Shown piece by piece: positions 9,390 to 18,427 of a stretch of 64,000 nucleotides of DNA. Both the position numbers and the translations under genes were made by a program. How positions within the stretch are numbered: the first letter of the stretch is position 1; every line of letters begins with the position of its first letter. Source of the DNA: Bradyrhizobium sp. MOS002 (GTDB lineage Bacteria > Pseudomonadota > Alphaproteobacteria > Rhizobiales > Xanthobacteraceae); the NCBI RefSeq assembly GCF_003020115.1, contig NZ_PYFX01000021.1:1-64000 (forward strand), in the 5' to 3' direction. Under the pieces are notes generated by a model. That model was not told where the DNA came from. It searched no databases and saw only the letters and a program-made list of their open reading frames with translations.

Positions 9390-9562
9390 TCCAACTTCCC
9401 CGCCAGATCTTGCCTGCCCGAAGTTTTGCGGCCCCGGTTCTGCCCTAGCGCATGATCCGCCAAAGTGTAAGCGGTTTTGGGATTGCCGCTCAGCCGCTTT
9501 ACCTGCCGGCCCGGAGCGGCTAACCGAACCGTCACATCAGCGCATTCCGGCCCTATTAACGA

Positions 9563-10633
9563 ATGAACCAAGATTCGCAGCTTAGTGGCGAGACAGATCG
9601 GGGCGACACGCGCCCGATCCTGATCGTCCCCTACATGTGGATCGGCGATTTCGTCCGAAATCACACCGTCGTGCGGGTCCTCAATGAGCGCTGGCCGAAC
9701 CGGCCGGTCGATCTGCTCACAACCTCCTTATGCGCGCCCTTGGTCGATTATATGCCGGGCGTGCGCGAAGCGATCGTCTGGGACCTGCCGCGCGGCCGGC
9801 TCGCCGTAGGCCGCCAGCTCGGCCTGGCGAAGCTCCTGCGAGAGCGAAACTACGGCACCGCCCTGGTGCTACCCCGGACCTGGAAGGCCGCCATTGCGCC
9901 CGCTTTGGCCGGGATTCCGGACAGGGTCGGCTTCGTCGGCGAGTTCCGGTTTGGCCTGCTCAATCGCTGGCGGCGGGGCGAGAAGAAGCTGCCCCGCTTC
10001 ATCGACAAGAACGCCGCCCTCGCCCAGCCCGATGGCGCCCCGCTGCCGGCGGAATGGCCGGTGCCGCAGTTGCGGGTTCCGGCCGAGGACATCGTCCGCT
10101 GGCGGCAGGCCAACGGCCTCAGCGCAGGCGCCGCGGTGGCCTTGGCTCCCGGCTCGGTCGGCGCTTCAAAGCGCTGGACCTATTATCCGGAAGCCGCCCG
10201 TTTGCTCGCCGGGCGCGGCCTCGAGGTCTGGGTGGTCGGCGGCCCCGGAGAAAAGGACCTGGCCCAGGAGATCGTCGGGGCCGGCGGCGCCGGGGTGCGA
10301 GACCTCACCGGCGATGATCTGCGCAACGGCGTGCTGGCCATGGCTGCGGCCGGCGTCGCAATCTCCAACGATTCCGGCCTGATGCACATCGCAGCCGCCC
10401 TGGGCACGCCGACCATGGGTATTTTCGGACCGACCAGCCCCAGTCTCTGGGCCCCCCTCAACGGCCTCGCCGCGACCGTGGTCCAGGACAAGACCGTGCT
10501 CACCTGCCAACCCTGCCAGAGCACGATCTGCAGGATGAACGACCACCGCTGCATGCGTGACATCGCGGCGCAGGACGTGGTCGAGATCGCAAGAGACGTG
10601 CTTGCGAGGACGCAGGGACTTGGAAATGTCTGA
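9563..10633 (+). CDS. waaF: Lipopolysaccharide heptosyltransferase II
   Basis: A GT9 glycosyltransferase that adds the second heptose from ADP-heptose to the inner core on the cytoplasmic face. It has 356 residues, and the family motifs are visible: IVPYMWIGDFV at the start (GD of the acceptor side), APGSVGASKRW near residue 195 and SNDSGLMHIAAALGTP near residue 272, the heptosyltransferase nucleotide-sugar site. The C-terminus holds CQPCQSTICR with clustered cysteines, usual for this subgroup. Its stop overlaps gmhB by 8 bases, so both are probably translated from one message. WaaF is preferred over WaaC from overall pattern, but the two are related. Confidence 0.9.
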   Translation: MNQDSQLSGETDRGDTRPILIVPYMWIGDFVRNHTVVRVLNERWPNRPVDLLTTSLCAPLVDYMPGVREAIVWDLPRGRLAVGRQLGLAKLLRERNYGTALVLPRTWKAAIAPALAGIPDRVGFVGEFRFGLLNRWRRGEKKLPRFIDKNAALAQPDGAPLPAEWPVPQLRVPAEDIVRWRQANGLSAGAAVALAPGSVGASKRWTYYPEAARLLAGRGLEVWVVGGPGEKDLAQEIVGAGGAGVRDLTGDDLRNGVLAMAAAGVAISNDSGLMHIAAALGTPTMGIFGPTSPSLWAPLNGLAATVVQDKTVLTCQPCQSTICRMNDHRCMRDIAAQDVVEIARDVLARTQGLGNV

Positions 10634-11156
10634 CGGCCGCGCGGCGAAGCCCGCCGCATTCCTCGATCGCGACGGCGTCATCAATCGTGACGATGGCTAT
10701 ATCGGCACGCAAGACCGCATCCGCTGGATGCCCAACGTTGCCAGGGCCATTCGCCGCCTCAACGAGGCCGGCTATTGGGTATTCGTCTTCACCAACCAGT
10801 CCGGCGTCGCGCGCGGCCTCTTCACCGAAGCCGATGTGAATCGGCTGCACGGCTGGATGCGCGACGAGCTCGCCCGCGACGGCGCGCGGATCGATGACGC
10901 CCGCTTCTGTCCATACCATCCGCAAGGAACGGTCGCCGGCTACATCGAAGAGCATGATTGGCGCAAGCCCGCACCCGGTATGTTGCGCGATCTCGTCGAG
11001 CACTGGCCGGTGCAACTCAACGGCAGCTTCGTAATCGGAGATCAGGCCCGGGACATCGAGGCCGGGAAGGCGCTCGGACTGCCGGGCTTTCTCTTTCCAG
11101 GCGGCGACCTCGACGCGTTCGTGACCGAGGTGCTCGCCCGGACCAAGCGACCGTAG
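10626..11156 (+). CDS. gmhB: D-glycero-beta-D-manno-heptose-1,7-bisphosphate 7-phosphatase
   Basis: A HAD-superfamily phosphatase of 176 residues that removes the 7-phosphate between the two HldE reactions. The HAD motif I is FLDRDGVIN with both nucleophile and acid Asp; motif II is VFTNQSG; the metal-binding Cys/His segment is CPYHPQG but lacks the full four-ligand set of the E. coli enzyme; motif III/IV is KPAPGML followed by IGDQARDIEAG. The ATG at 10626 lies inside the end of waaF, giving an 8-base overlap. I rejected the further upstream ATG at 10557, because it would overlap waaF by 77 bases and adds a basic tail foreign to the family. It completes the heptose set with hldE and hldD. 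Confidence 0.92.
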   Translation: MSDGRAAKPAAFLDRDGVINRDDGYIGTQDRIRWMPNVARAIRRLNEAGYWVFVFTNQSGVARGLFTEADVNRLHGWMRDELARDGARIDDARFCPYHPQGTVAGYIEEHDWRKPAPGMLRDLVEHWPVQLNGSFVIGDQARDIEAGKALGLPGFLFPGGDLDAFVTEVLARTKRP

Positions 11157-11375
11157 ACCGCGGCGATCCGGCGGGACATCGAGTCGAGAAAGAACGTCAA
11201 CCGGGTGCCGTGCCGGAATGTATCCCCGGGGGTCGCGCACAATCTGCAACGCCATCTACTTGCAGTGTCTCGTCCGACGGCGCAAACAAGTTCATAAATC
11301 CGCAGTTGCATTGCAATGGCCGCCAAGCCATTGATTCCGCTGCCCGGCTAGTGCATGGGGATATGTTTTCTCCGC

Positions 11376-12449
11376 TCAGAACAGTGGCCGATAGACGTCA
11401 CCGATCCGGGCTGCCTCGGCATCGAGGCTGAATCGTTCGAGCACCCGTGCCCGCCCGCGCTCGCCCATCGCGATCGCGGTAGCCACGTCGCGCATCAGCG
11501 GTTCGACCGCTGCTGCCAGCGCATCCGCGTCACCGGTCGGGATCAGCACGCCGGTCACGCCATCCTCGACCACGAGTTCGGCCGCGCCGGCGCGCGCGGC
11601 GACCAGCGCGCTGCCGGCCGCCATCGCCTCGATCAACGTCAGGCCAAAACCTTCGTTGCGGGAGGTGAAGGCGTAGATCGTCAGCCGCTGGTACCAGCGC
11701 TGCACTTGCTCAATCGGCAATTCGCCGGTGATGACGATCCGCGGTTGCAGGCCGGCTGCTTCTATCCGCTTTTTCAGCTCGTTCGCGAAGGACGCTTGCT
11801 CGGTCGTGACCTGGCCGACGATAACGGCGGTGAAATCGGGATAGCGCGGCAGCAACCGACACATCGCGTCAACGAATACGTCGGTGCCCTTCTGCGCGCG
11901 CACGCGGCCGAAGCAGCCGATCGCGTAGCGGCCCGGCAGCGCGGCTTCCGCGAAGGCTGCAGTGCGGTCGAGCGGCGGCGCATAGACAGCGGTGTCGACG
12001 CCATGCGGAATGACCGTCGCCTTCACCTTCAGGAACGAGGCCGAAAGATCTGATGTCGCGATGATCGCGTCCATGCGCCGGATCAGCCAGCGCGTGATCC
12101 AGCTATGATGGCGCTGCGCCGCCGAGGTGAAGACGAGCTTGAGCGGCCAGCCGAGCGCGCGCAACAGCACACCCGCGATCATCTCGTTGTTGCGGCGCGC
12201 GTGCCAGATCACCGGCGCCTTGCGGCGCCACAACCTCAGGAGATCGGCACCGCCCAGGCGCGCGATCCCCTCCGGCGCGTCGGAGCCGAACCACGCGGCG
12301 CGAAACAGCTTTGCCATCCGGGGCGCCACCATCCGGTTGGTCGCGGTGACCCCGGAATAGCGCCTGTGCAGATTTGGCACGATCACTTCGAGATCGCTTG
12401 GGGAATTCGCCACGCCACGCTCCGTTTCGAAAGTCCCTATACGCAACAT
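11376..12449 (-). CDS. lpcC: LpcC-type lipopolysaccharide core mannosyltransferase (GT4)
   Basis: A GT-B fold glycosyltransferase of about 357 residues. The N-terminal pattern VIVPNLHRRYSGVTAT matches the rhizobial LpcC group, which transfers mannose to the KDO residue of the core. The nucleotide-sugar part has GCFGRVRAQKGTDVF near residue 195 and the E-x7-E motif EGFGLTLIEAMAAG near residue 275. The donor would be GDP-mannose, and manC lies in the same block. I used the ATG at 12449; a GTG at 12413 preceded by GGAG would remove 12 poorly conserved-looking residues and is plausible. It is transcribed towards gmhB, with a 219-base gap that shows no other feature. Confidence 0.85.
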   Translation of the reverse strand: MLRIGTFETERGVANSPSDLEVIVPNLHRRYSGVTATNRMVAPRMAKLFRAAWFGSDAPEGIARLGGADLLRLWRRKAPVIWHARRNNEMIAGVLLRALGWPLKLVFTSAAQRHHSWITRWLIRRMDAIIATSDLSASFLKVKATVIPHGVDTAVYAPPLDRTAAFAEAALPGRYAIGCFGRVRAQKGTDVFVDAMCRLLPRYPDFTAVIVGQVTTEQASFANELKKRIEAAGLQPRIVITGELPIEQVQRWYQRLTIYAFTSRNEGFGLTLIEAMAAGSALVAARAGAAELVVEDGVTGVLIPTGDADALAAAVEPLMRDVATAIAMGERGRARVLERFSLDAEAARIGDVYRPLF

Positions 12450-12538
12450 TAAGCATAGTGACCAGTTCAGCCGTGCCGATACCCACTCTTCACCACGTAA
12501 ACGTTAGCCTGGAGCGTTGATCGAAGACAGGTGAGATC

Positions 12539-13552
12539 ATGACTGTGCTTGTCACCGGCGGTGCCGGCTATATCGGAAGCCACACGGTTCTGGCGCTGGC
12601 GGAAGCCGGCGAGGACGTCGTCGTGATCGACGATCTCTCGACGGGTTTCTCGGCCTATCTGCCCGAAGGCGTGCCGCTGTTCATTGGCGATGCCGGCGAC
12701 GAGAACCTGCTCGAATGCGTGATCGCCCAGCACAACATCGAGAGCATCATCCATTTCGCCGGTTCGGTCGTGGTGCCGGACTCGATGCGCGATCCGCTCG
12801 GCTACTACCGCAACAACTTCACGACCGCGCGCAACCTGCTCAATGTCGCAGTCAAGCGCGGCATTGGCCGCTTCATCTTCTCCTCAACCGCAGCGGTCTA
12901 CGGCGATCCGGACCAGGTTCCGGTGCCCGAGCATGCGCCGACACGGCCGCTGTCGCCCTACGGTTCGTCGAAGCTGATGACCGAGATCATGCTGCACGAC
13001 GTCGCCGCCGCCTACGGCATGCAATACGTGACCTTGCGCTATTTCAACGTTGCGGGTGCCGACCCGCAGGCCCGCATCGGCCTTGCCACCGTCGGCGCCA
13101 CGCATTTACTCAAGATCGCGGTGGAAGCAGCGACCGGCCAGCGCGCCAAGCTCGACGTGTTCGGCACCGACTATCCGACCCAGGACGGCAGCTGCATTCG
13201 CGACTTCATCCATGTTACGGACCTGTCGCAGGCGCATCGCTCCGCGCTCGCCTATTTGCGCAACGGCGGCGCGTCGACAACGCTAAATTGCGGCTATGGC
13301 CGAGGCTATTCGGTGCTGGAGACCATCGACGCAGTGCGCCGTGTCTCGGGCCGCAGCTTCGCCGTGCAATACGCCCCGCGCCGGCCAGGCGACATCATGA
13401 CCATGGTCGCCGACACCAGCCGTATCCGCGGCCTGCTCGACTGGAAGCCGCAATACGACGACCTCGAAACCATCGCAGCCCATGCGCTGGCGTGGGAGGA
13501 CAAGCTGTTCCGCGAGCGTCACGGCGAGCTCCGCCACGCCGCCTCGGCCTAG
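12539..13552 (+). CDS. galE: UDP-glucose 4-epimerase
   Basis: It interconverts UDP-glucose and UDP-galactose with tightly bound NAD, supplying galactose for LPS and exopolysaccharide; rhizobial equivalents are also called exoB. At 337 residues it is normal length. TGGAGYIGSHT is the dinucleotide loop, FSSTAAVYG gives the catalytic Ser/Thr, and SPYGSSKLMTE carries Tyr and Lys. LRYFNVAGAD and CIRDFIHVTDL are family hallmarks. The start is supported by AGGTGAG 5 bases upstream. It is divergent from lpcC across 89 bases and is followed after 117 bases by an MsbA-like exporter. Confidence 0.94.
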   Translation: MTVLVTGGAGYIGSHTVLALAEAGEDVVVIDDLSTGFSAYLPEGVPLFIGDAGDENLLECVIAQHNIESIIHFAGSVVVPDSMRDPLGYYRNNFTTARNLLNVAVKRGIGRFIFSSTAAVYGDPDQVPVPEHAPTRPLSPYGSSKLMTEIMLHDVAAAYGMQYVTLRYFNVAGADPQARIGLATVGATHLLKIAVEAATGQRAKLDVFGTDYPTQDGSCIRDFIHVTDLSQAHRSALAYLRNGGASTTLNCGYGRGYSVLETIDAVRRVSGRSFAVQYAPRRPGDIMTMVADTSRIRGLLDWKPQYDDLETIAAHALAWEDKLFRERHGELRHAASA

Positions 13553-13669
13553 ATTCCATCCGGGCGCAATCCCTAATTGGGCTTGAAAAGCGCTGGCTTA
13601 GCGGGCACAGAGGCCGTTCGATCCCTGACGCGCGGGCAGGCTTATTCTTGTGCCGTCAATGGACTGCGG

Positions 13670-15472
13670 ATGGCCCAGTTTCCAAAGAAAATCACCGACG
13701 ATCCCTATGCGGCAGCGGTGCTGATTCGCCGCCTGGTCACGGAACAGGGGATCCTCTACTGGCGGCGCTACCTCGTCGCCTTCGCGCTGATGGCGCTTGC
13801 CGCCGGATCGACCGCGGGCGCGACCTACGTGCTCGGCCAGGTCATCAACCAGGCCTATGTCGACAAGAACATCCCGGGCATCGCCATGTTCTCGGGCATC
13901 ACCGTGATCCTGCTCTTCATCAAGGGCGTGGCGACCTACGGCCACATGGTGATCCTGACCAAGATCTCCAACGCCATCCTCGCCACCAACCAGCGCCAGC
14001 TGTTCGCCAAGCTGATGCGCGAGAGCGTCGGATTCTTCTCCGAGCGGCATTCGTCGGAATTTCTGGCGCGGCTGACGGCCGGCGCGAAGTCCATCACCGA
14101 TGTCCTCAACATGCTGGTTAATGCGGTCGGGCGCGACCTCATGATGCTGCTCGCCATGATCGGCGTGATGGTGTGGCAGGATCCGGTGATGTCGTTCATC
14201 GGCCTCGTCGCCGTGCCGCCGGCGATGCTGGTGCTGCGCAAGCTGGTCAAGCGCATCAAGGGCCTCGCCTACAACCAGTTCACCGGCACCGCCGACATCC
14301 TGGAGACGATGCAGGAATCGCTGCAGGGCATCCGCACGGTGAAAGCGTTCACGCTCGAAGACACCATGCAGACCCGCATCGACGAGAACATCGCGATCGT
14401 CGAGCGCAACGCCAACAAGATGGCCCGCGTCGCCAACCGCTCCAATCCGCTGATGGAGATGCTCGGCGGCTTCGCGGTCGCCGGCTGCCTGCTCTATGGC
14501 GGCTATAGCGTGGTCGCGCTAAACGCCACGCCGGGCGCGTTCTTTTCCTTCATGACCGCCTTCCTGATGGCGACCGAGCCGGCCAAGCGGCTGGCGCGGC
14601 TCAACATCGACCTCAACAGCCAGCTCGTCGGCGCTCGCATGCTGCTCGAAGTCGTCGACAGCCCTGCGAGCGAATATTCCGACGACGACAAGCCGACGTT
14701 GAAACTGTCGACTGCACGCATCGAGCTGCGTGACGTCAGCTTCTCCTATCGCAACGGTGAGACCGTCCTCAACCGCATGAGTTTTGTTGCCGAGCCCGGC
14801 AAGGTCACCGCGCTGGTCGGCCCCTCCGGCGGTGGCAAATCGACCGTGCTGGCCTTGCTGCTGCGATTCCACGAGGTGACGCAGGGCGACATCGTGATCG
14901 ACGGCCAGTCGATCGGCGCCGTCTCGCGAAAATCGCTGCGGACACAGACCGCCTATGTCGGCCAGGACGTCTATCTGTTCCGCGACACCATCCGCAGCAA
15001 CATCGCCTTCGGCCGGCCGGGCGCAACCGAAGCACAAATCATCGATGCTGCGAAAGCTGCCTGCGCGCATGATTTCATCATGAGCTTCCCCCTCGGCTAC
15101 GACACGCCCGTCGGCGAGCACGGCACGCAGCTGTCCGGCGGCCAGCGCCAGCGCATCGCGGTCGCGCGCGCGCTGATCAAGAACGCGCCGATCATCCTGC
15201 TCGACGAAGCCACCGCCGCGCTCGATTCCGAGTCCGAGCGGCAGGTGCAGGAGGCGATCGAGCATCTCTGCCACAACCGCACCACCATCGTGATCGCGCA
15301 TCGCCTGCACACCATCATGCACGCCGATGCGATCCTGGTGGTCGAGGGCGGCGAGATCGTCGAGCAGGGCCGGCATGACGAGTTGCTCCGCCGGGGCGGA
15401 CGCTATGCCTCGTTTTTCCGCCTGCAACATCACGACGCCGGTGCTCTGGCGCCGATCAGCGCAACCGCATAG
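13670..15472 (+). CDS. MsbA-like ABC exporter, fused membrane and ATPase domains
   Basis: A 600-residue half-transporter: six hydrophobic helices in residues 30-310 (ABC transporter type 1 fold), then an ATPase domain with Walker A GPSGGGKST (about 383), Q-loop YVGQDVYLFRD, signature LSGGQRQRIAVARAL, Walker B IILLDEATAALD and the switch His in IVIAHRL. The layout matches homodimeric MsbA-type lipid or glycolipid flippases of the inner membrane. Position after core genes suggests export of lipid A-core or another lipid, but peptides and drugs are also carried by this superfamily. I chose ATG 13670 because the frame upstream (from 13577) reads as unrelated sequence. Confidence 0.85.
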   Translation: MAQFPKKITDDPYAAAVLIRRLVTEQGILYWRRYLVAFALMALAAGSTAGATYVLGQVINQAYVDKNIPGIAMFSGITVILLFIKGVATYGHMVILTKISNAILATNQRQLFAKLMRESVGFFSERHSSEFLARLTAGAKSITDVLNMLVNAVGRDLMMLLAMIGVMVWQDPVMSFIGLVAVPPAMLVLRKLVKRIKGLAYNQFTGTADILETMQESLQGIRTVKAFTLEDTMQTRIDENIAIVERNANKMARVANRSNPLMEMLGGFAVAGCLLYGGYSVVALNATPGAFFSFMTAFLMATEPAKRLARLNIDLNSQLVGARMLLEVVDSPASEYSDDDKPTLKLSTARIELRDVSFSYRNGETVLNRMSFVAEPGKVTALVGPSGGGKSTVLALLLRFHEVTQGDIVIDGQSIGAVSRKSLRTQTAYVGQDVYLFRDTIRSNIAFGRPGATEAQIIDAAKAACAHDFIMSFPLGYDTPVGEHGTQLSGGQRQRIAVARALIKNAPIILLDEATAALDSESERQVQEAIEHLCHNRTTIVIAHRLHTIMHADAILVVEGGEIVEQGRHDELLRRGGRYASFFRLQHHDAGALAPISATA

Positions 15473-15507
15473 AGTTTCCTTCACCTCAAGAGCAACGAGA
15501 TCGCACT

Positions 15508-16209
15508 ATGAACGCCGCCTCCTACGTCATCCCGCTTCCGACCCAGGCTTCGCTTCCCGTCGTCGGGGAAAGCGGCCGTTATCCCGTGCGCCGCATCTGG
15601 TGCGTCGGCCGCAACTATCTCGAGCACATCCGCGAGATGGGCAATGACGAGCGCGCCCCGCCGTTCTTCTTCGCCAAGCACGCCGACATGCTGGTGCCCG
15701 ACGGCGCCACCATCCCCTATCCGCCGCTGACAAAGGACTTGCATCACGAGGTCGAGCTGATCGTCGCGATGAAGAGCGGCGGCCTCAACATTCCCGCCGA
15801 CAGGGCGCTCGACCATGTCTACGGCTATGCCGTCGGCATCGATTTGACCCGACGGGACCTCCAGATCGCCTCGCGCAAGAAGGAGCGTCCGTGGGAGGTC
15901 GGCAAGTCGTTCGACTATTCGGCGCCTTGCTCCGCAGTGCAGCCGGCATCGAAGATCGGCCACCCCGCCAAGGGCAAGATCTGGCTCACGGTCAACGGCA
16001 AGGAAGCGCAGAAGGGCGACCTCACCGAGCTGATCTGGAACGTGCCTGAGATCATTTGGCAGCTCTCGCAGCAGGTGAAGCTCGCCGCCGGCGACATCAT
16101 CATGACGGGCACGCCGGCCGGCGTGTCGCAGCTCCAGCCCGGCGACAAGCTCGAATGCGGCGTCGATGGCGTTGGCACGCTGAAGGTGAGCATCGGTCAA
16201 CCGGAATAA
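15508..16209 (+). CDS. Fumarylacetoacetate hydrolase-family protein (fumarylpyruvate hydrolase-like)
   Basis: A 233-residue single-domain FAH enzyme. The metal-binding residues of the family are visible in DLHHEVELIVAM (E and E near residues 75-78) and in the Asp of GYAVGIDLTRRDLQ. The closing part IIMTGTPAGVSQLQPGD is the classic FAH signature. Short FAH members cleave C-C bonds in keto-acids such as fumarylpyruvate or acylpyruvates, or decarboxylate oxaloacetate; the substrate here is unknown. It lies 35 bases after the exporter and is followed by a strong terminator, so it may end that transcript, although no functional link is obvious. Confidence 0.88.
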   Translation: MNAASYVIPLPTQASLPVVGESGRYPVRRIWCVGRNYLEHIREMGNDERAPPFFFAKHADMLVPDGATIPYPPLTKDLHHEVELIVAMKSGGLNIPADRALDHVYGYAVGIDLTRRDLQIASRKKERPWEVGKSFDYSAPCSAVQPASKIGHPAKGKIWLTVNGKEAQKGDLTELIWNVPEIIWQLSQQVKLAAGDIIMTGTPAGVSQLQPGDKLECGVDGVGTLKVSIGQPE

Positions 16210-16229
16210 GGCTCACGGCGGCTCTAGAT

Positions 16230-16261
16230 AAAAAGGCCCCGGGCATGTCCGGGGCCTTTTG
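16230..16261. terminator. Strong bidirectional rho-independent terminator
   Basis: A near-perfect hairpin: AAAAGGCCCCGG, loop GCATGT, CCGGGGCCTTTT. The arms include A-runs and T-runs on both sides, so it can stop transcription of the FAH gene on the plus strand and of the NTF2-like gene on the minus strand. Confidence 0.9.
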
Positions 16262-16281
16262 CATCTCGATGGCGGACGATA

Positions 16282-16752
16282 CTACCAGGCCTTCACCGGC
16301 CGATTGGCGTGGCTTGTCTGCGGCACACCGCGATTGAGCGACATGTGCGAATGCACGCACAGCCAACCATCGCCATGTCTTGAAAACACCATCGTGGCCC
16401 GGCCGGGGCGTGAAAACGCGCTGCCGTCGGGATGATAGCCCGTGCTCGTCCACGGCACGATCACGGTCGCTATCGTGCCATCGGACGATGCCAGGATCGA
16501 GGTCTGGTCGATCACGAAACGGAAGTCGGACGTCTTCGGCCAGACGTTGTCCCATTGTGTCGAGACCCATTGATCGAGACCTGGGATGACGTCGTTGTGC
16601 GTGCCGAACGCCAGCACGTCTGGATGGAGGAGCGGCCGCGCCGAAGCATAGTCGACCTCCCGGACATAACCCGCGAAAGTTTCCAGCCACGCGCGGAAGA
16701 ATTGCACCAGCTCAGTGTTCGCAACTGGCAACCGGGCCATTGCCTGCTCCAT
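16282..16752 (-). CDS. NTF2-like (SnoaL/DUF4440-type) small protein
   Basis: About 156 residues predicted to form the cone-shaped NTF2-like fold. Typical features are FRAWLETFAGYVREVDYASARPLLHPDV cut here into its parts (FRAWLETFAG, then ARPLLHPDVLAFGTH), a central W-rich WVSTQWDNVWP and the late VFSRHGDGWLCVHSHMS. This fold hosts hydrolases, isomerases and ligand-binding proteins; nothing indicates which one. ATG 16752 is chosen; 16740 also has a purine-rich upstream sequence. It shares the terminator at 16230-16261 with the convergent FAH gene. Confidence 0.75.
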   Translation of the reverse strand: MEQAMARLPVANTELVQFFRAWLETFAGYVREVDYASARPLLHPDVLAFGTHNDVIPGLDQWVSTQWDNVWPKTSDFRFVIDQTSILASSDGTIATVIVPWTSTGYHPDGSAFSRPGRATMVFSRHGDGWLCVHSHMSLNRGVPQTSHANRPVKAW

Positions 16753-16868
16753 GTTTGACCGCTCAATCAGGCAATCTTGTTGCCATGGGGCGAACCGTCC
16801 AGCAAGATATGCGGAGAGCACCGGTGGAGTTCGGTCGACGAACCGGGCCGATTCGTGGAGCCAGACTC

Positions 16869-17410
16869 ATGAGACGCCTTCTCCTGCTTGCAGCCACGCT
16901 TGTCGTCTCGTGCAACGTTGCCAGCGCGCAGTCTAGTCAGCCCTATGCTGGCCTAAAGCATCGCCCGATCAAGGCGCTGTCGCACCAGCAGATAGACGAT
17001 CTTCGAGCCGGACGTGGCATGGGCCTGGCGCTTGCCGCCGAGCTCAATGGGTATCCCGGTCCAAGCCATGTTCTTGAGTTCGGTGATCGGCTTGATCTGA
17101 CCGCCGATCAGCGCATCCAGGTTCAGCGCCTCTTCGATGCCATGAAGCAAGAGGCGGTCCCACTGGGTAACAAGCTGGTCCAGCAGGAAGCGGAGTTGGA
17201 CCGGCTCTTCTCCGCCCGCATCGTGACTTCGGAGTCACTCAAGGCGGCGCCGCTGCCATTTCGGAAACCCAGGCACTGCTCCGCGAAAGCCACCTCAAAT
17301 ATCATCTGTCGACAACCGCCTTGCTCGACCGGAGCCAGATGCACCGATACGCGGAGCTGCGAGGTTACCAACGTCCTGATGGCTCCGAAGGACACAAGCA
17401 CCATCACTAG
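16869..17410 (+). pseudogene. Spy/CpxP-like periplasmic protein gene with a -1 frameshift
   Basis: The product starts with a clean signal peptide (MRRLLLLAATLVVSCNVASA) and continues with QPYAGL, IKALSHQQIDDLRAGRG, LDLTADQRIQVQRLFD and a charged helix, as in small LTXXQ-type periplasmic proteins. After residue SLKAA near 17246 the frame turns to nonsense. In the frame reached by restoring one base, the protein continues sensibly as ISETQALLRESHLKYH, ...MHRYAELRGY and ends in a histidine-rich tail with TAG at 17408-17410. The simplest reading is a one-base deletion in the GC run at about 17243-17252. Family members bind metals or act as chaperones in envelope stress. A sequencing error would give the same picture. 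Confidence 0.78.
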
Positions 17411-17462
17411 ACGCGGTCATCGCAGCGCCGACAGCACGATGAGGCCGAGGATCAGCGCCGTC

Positions 17463-18056
17463 AGCCCATAGCGTCGGAAGGTGTCGGTCAGATGCCTCTG
17501 CACATCAGGTCGCTGCTCGTTGGCGCACGCCTTCAAACACAGCGCATAGCGGGAGTGGTCATCGACCATGGTTAGCGGATGGCAACGCCTTCCGTCGGCA
17601 AGCGGCATGTGGCCCTTGAAGTCCATCTGCCAGAGTTGATTGGGCGCGTCCCTCTCGAATCGGTGGCCTGAAGGGCTCGGCGCGGCTTTCTCGCTCGGCT
17701 TGATCCGTTCGTTCCGGCACAGGATCCGATGCACTGTGGAGGGCACCGGTACGGTCTGGCCGCCGCGCTTCAGGCAATGGGCAATCTTGCGCGCTCCCCA
17801 AGCCGGATGCTTGTCACGCACAGCCAGAACCCGCGCCTCGACCTCAGGCACGCTCCGCTTGGGCATGCTCTTGGGCCGGCGCAACTGATCCGCCAGTTCA
17901 TGATCTCCAGCCTGCCAACGCCGCAGCCATTTGTAGCCCCACATCAGGACTGATCCCGAACCGCCGGCACAACTCCCGCCGGTTCGCCCCTTCCTGCAAC
18001 GCAAGCCGCACAAACTCCCGTCGCTGATCCATCACCGACACCTCGTTCCAGGGCAT
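17463..18056 (-). pseudogene. IS481-family transposase, frameshifted and 3'-truncated
   Basis: The start at 18056 reads MPWNEVSVMDQRREFVRL and then a winged-helix N-terminus (NRRELCRRFGISPDVG). At the GGGG run at 17937-17940 one extra base shifts the frame. The other frame continues as YKWLRRWQAGD, then HPAWGARKIAHCL, and the integrase core DAPNQLWQMDFKGH with the first catalytic Asp and LTMVDDHSRYAL with the second. The protein breaks off after FRRYGL, before the third catalytic residue (Glu), and runs into unrelated sequence. It cannot be an active transposase. Confidence 0.8.
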
Positions 18057-18145
18057 GGAAGGCCTCCCGAATCGACCATTCCAGCCCAGTTTGATGTGTC
18101 AGCTATGTCTCCGAACACCTGTCAGTGATCTGTCCGGTCTAAACA
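17463..18145 (-). mobile_element. Truncated IS481-type insertion sequence remnant
   Basis: One end is visible as TGTTTAGACCGGACAGATCA reading inward from 18145 on the minus strand; the TGT start is usual for this family. The transposase inside is broken by a frameshift, and its homology stops abruptly after RRYGL near 17463. The 3' half with the rest of the integrase core and the second inverted repeat is missing. It lies just downstream of the frameshifted Spy-like gene. No target-site duplication can be tested because one end is lost. Confidence 0.7.
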
Positions 18146-18271
18146 GTTCCCCGGTGATCCAGCCGGGAACGTGATCTATCCCGACGCGGCCCGAGCGGCA
18201 AGATATTCGCCGGTGGGTTGCAATCGCGCTCGGAGATCAAGACTGGGAACTTGAGGACCGAGCGAGCCGAA

Positions 18272-18427
18272 TCAGACCCGTGACAGGGCCTGAAGACCCT
18301 TGAAGGTCAGGCGCTTCGGGTCGGTGACGCCGGCGAGATACAGGCGGCGGATGAACGCGATGACGGCGTCACGGTCGCAATCGGTCAGCGCGACGACGGC
18401 GTCGACCGCGATTCTCTGGGCTTCCAT
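18272..18427 (-). CDS. Small conserved-looking protein, 51 residues
   Basis: The start ATG at 18427 has an excellent ribosome site (GAGGTGAG 5 bases upstream). The product begins MEAQRIAVDAVVALTDCDRD, continues AVIAFIRRLYLAGVTDPKRL and ends QALSRV. It looks like a compact two- or three-helix protein, with no signal peptide and no cysteine pair. Codon third positions are strongly GC, like the real genes around it. I do not recognise a function. It stands alone between the IS remnant and the LysR gene. Confidence 0.6.
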   Translation of the reverse strand: MEAQRIAVDAVVALTDCDRDAVIAFIRRLYLAGVTDPKRLTFKGLQALSRV

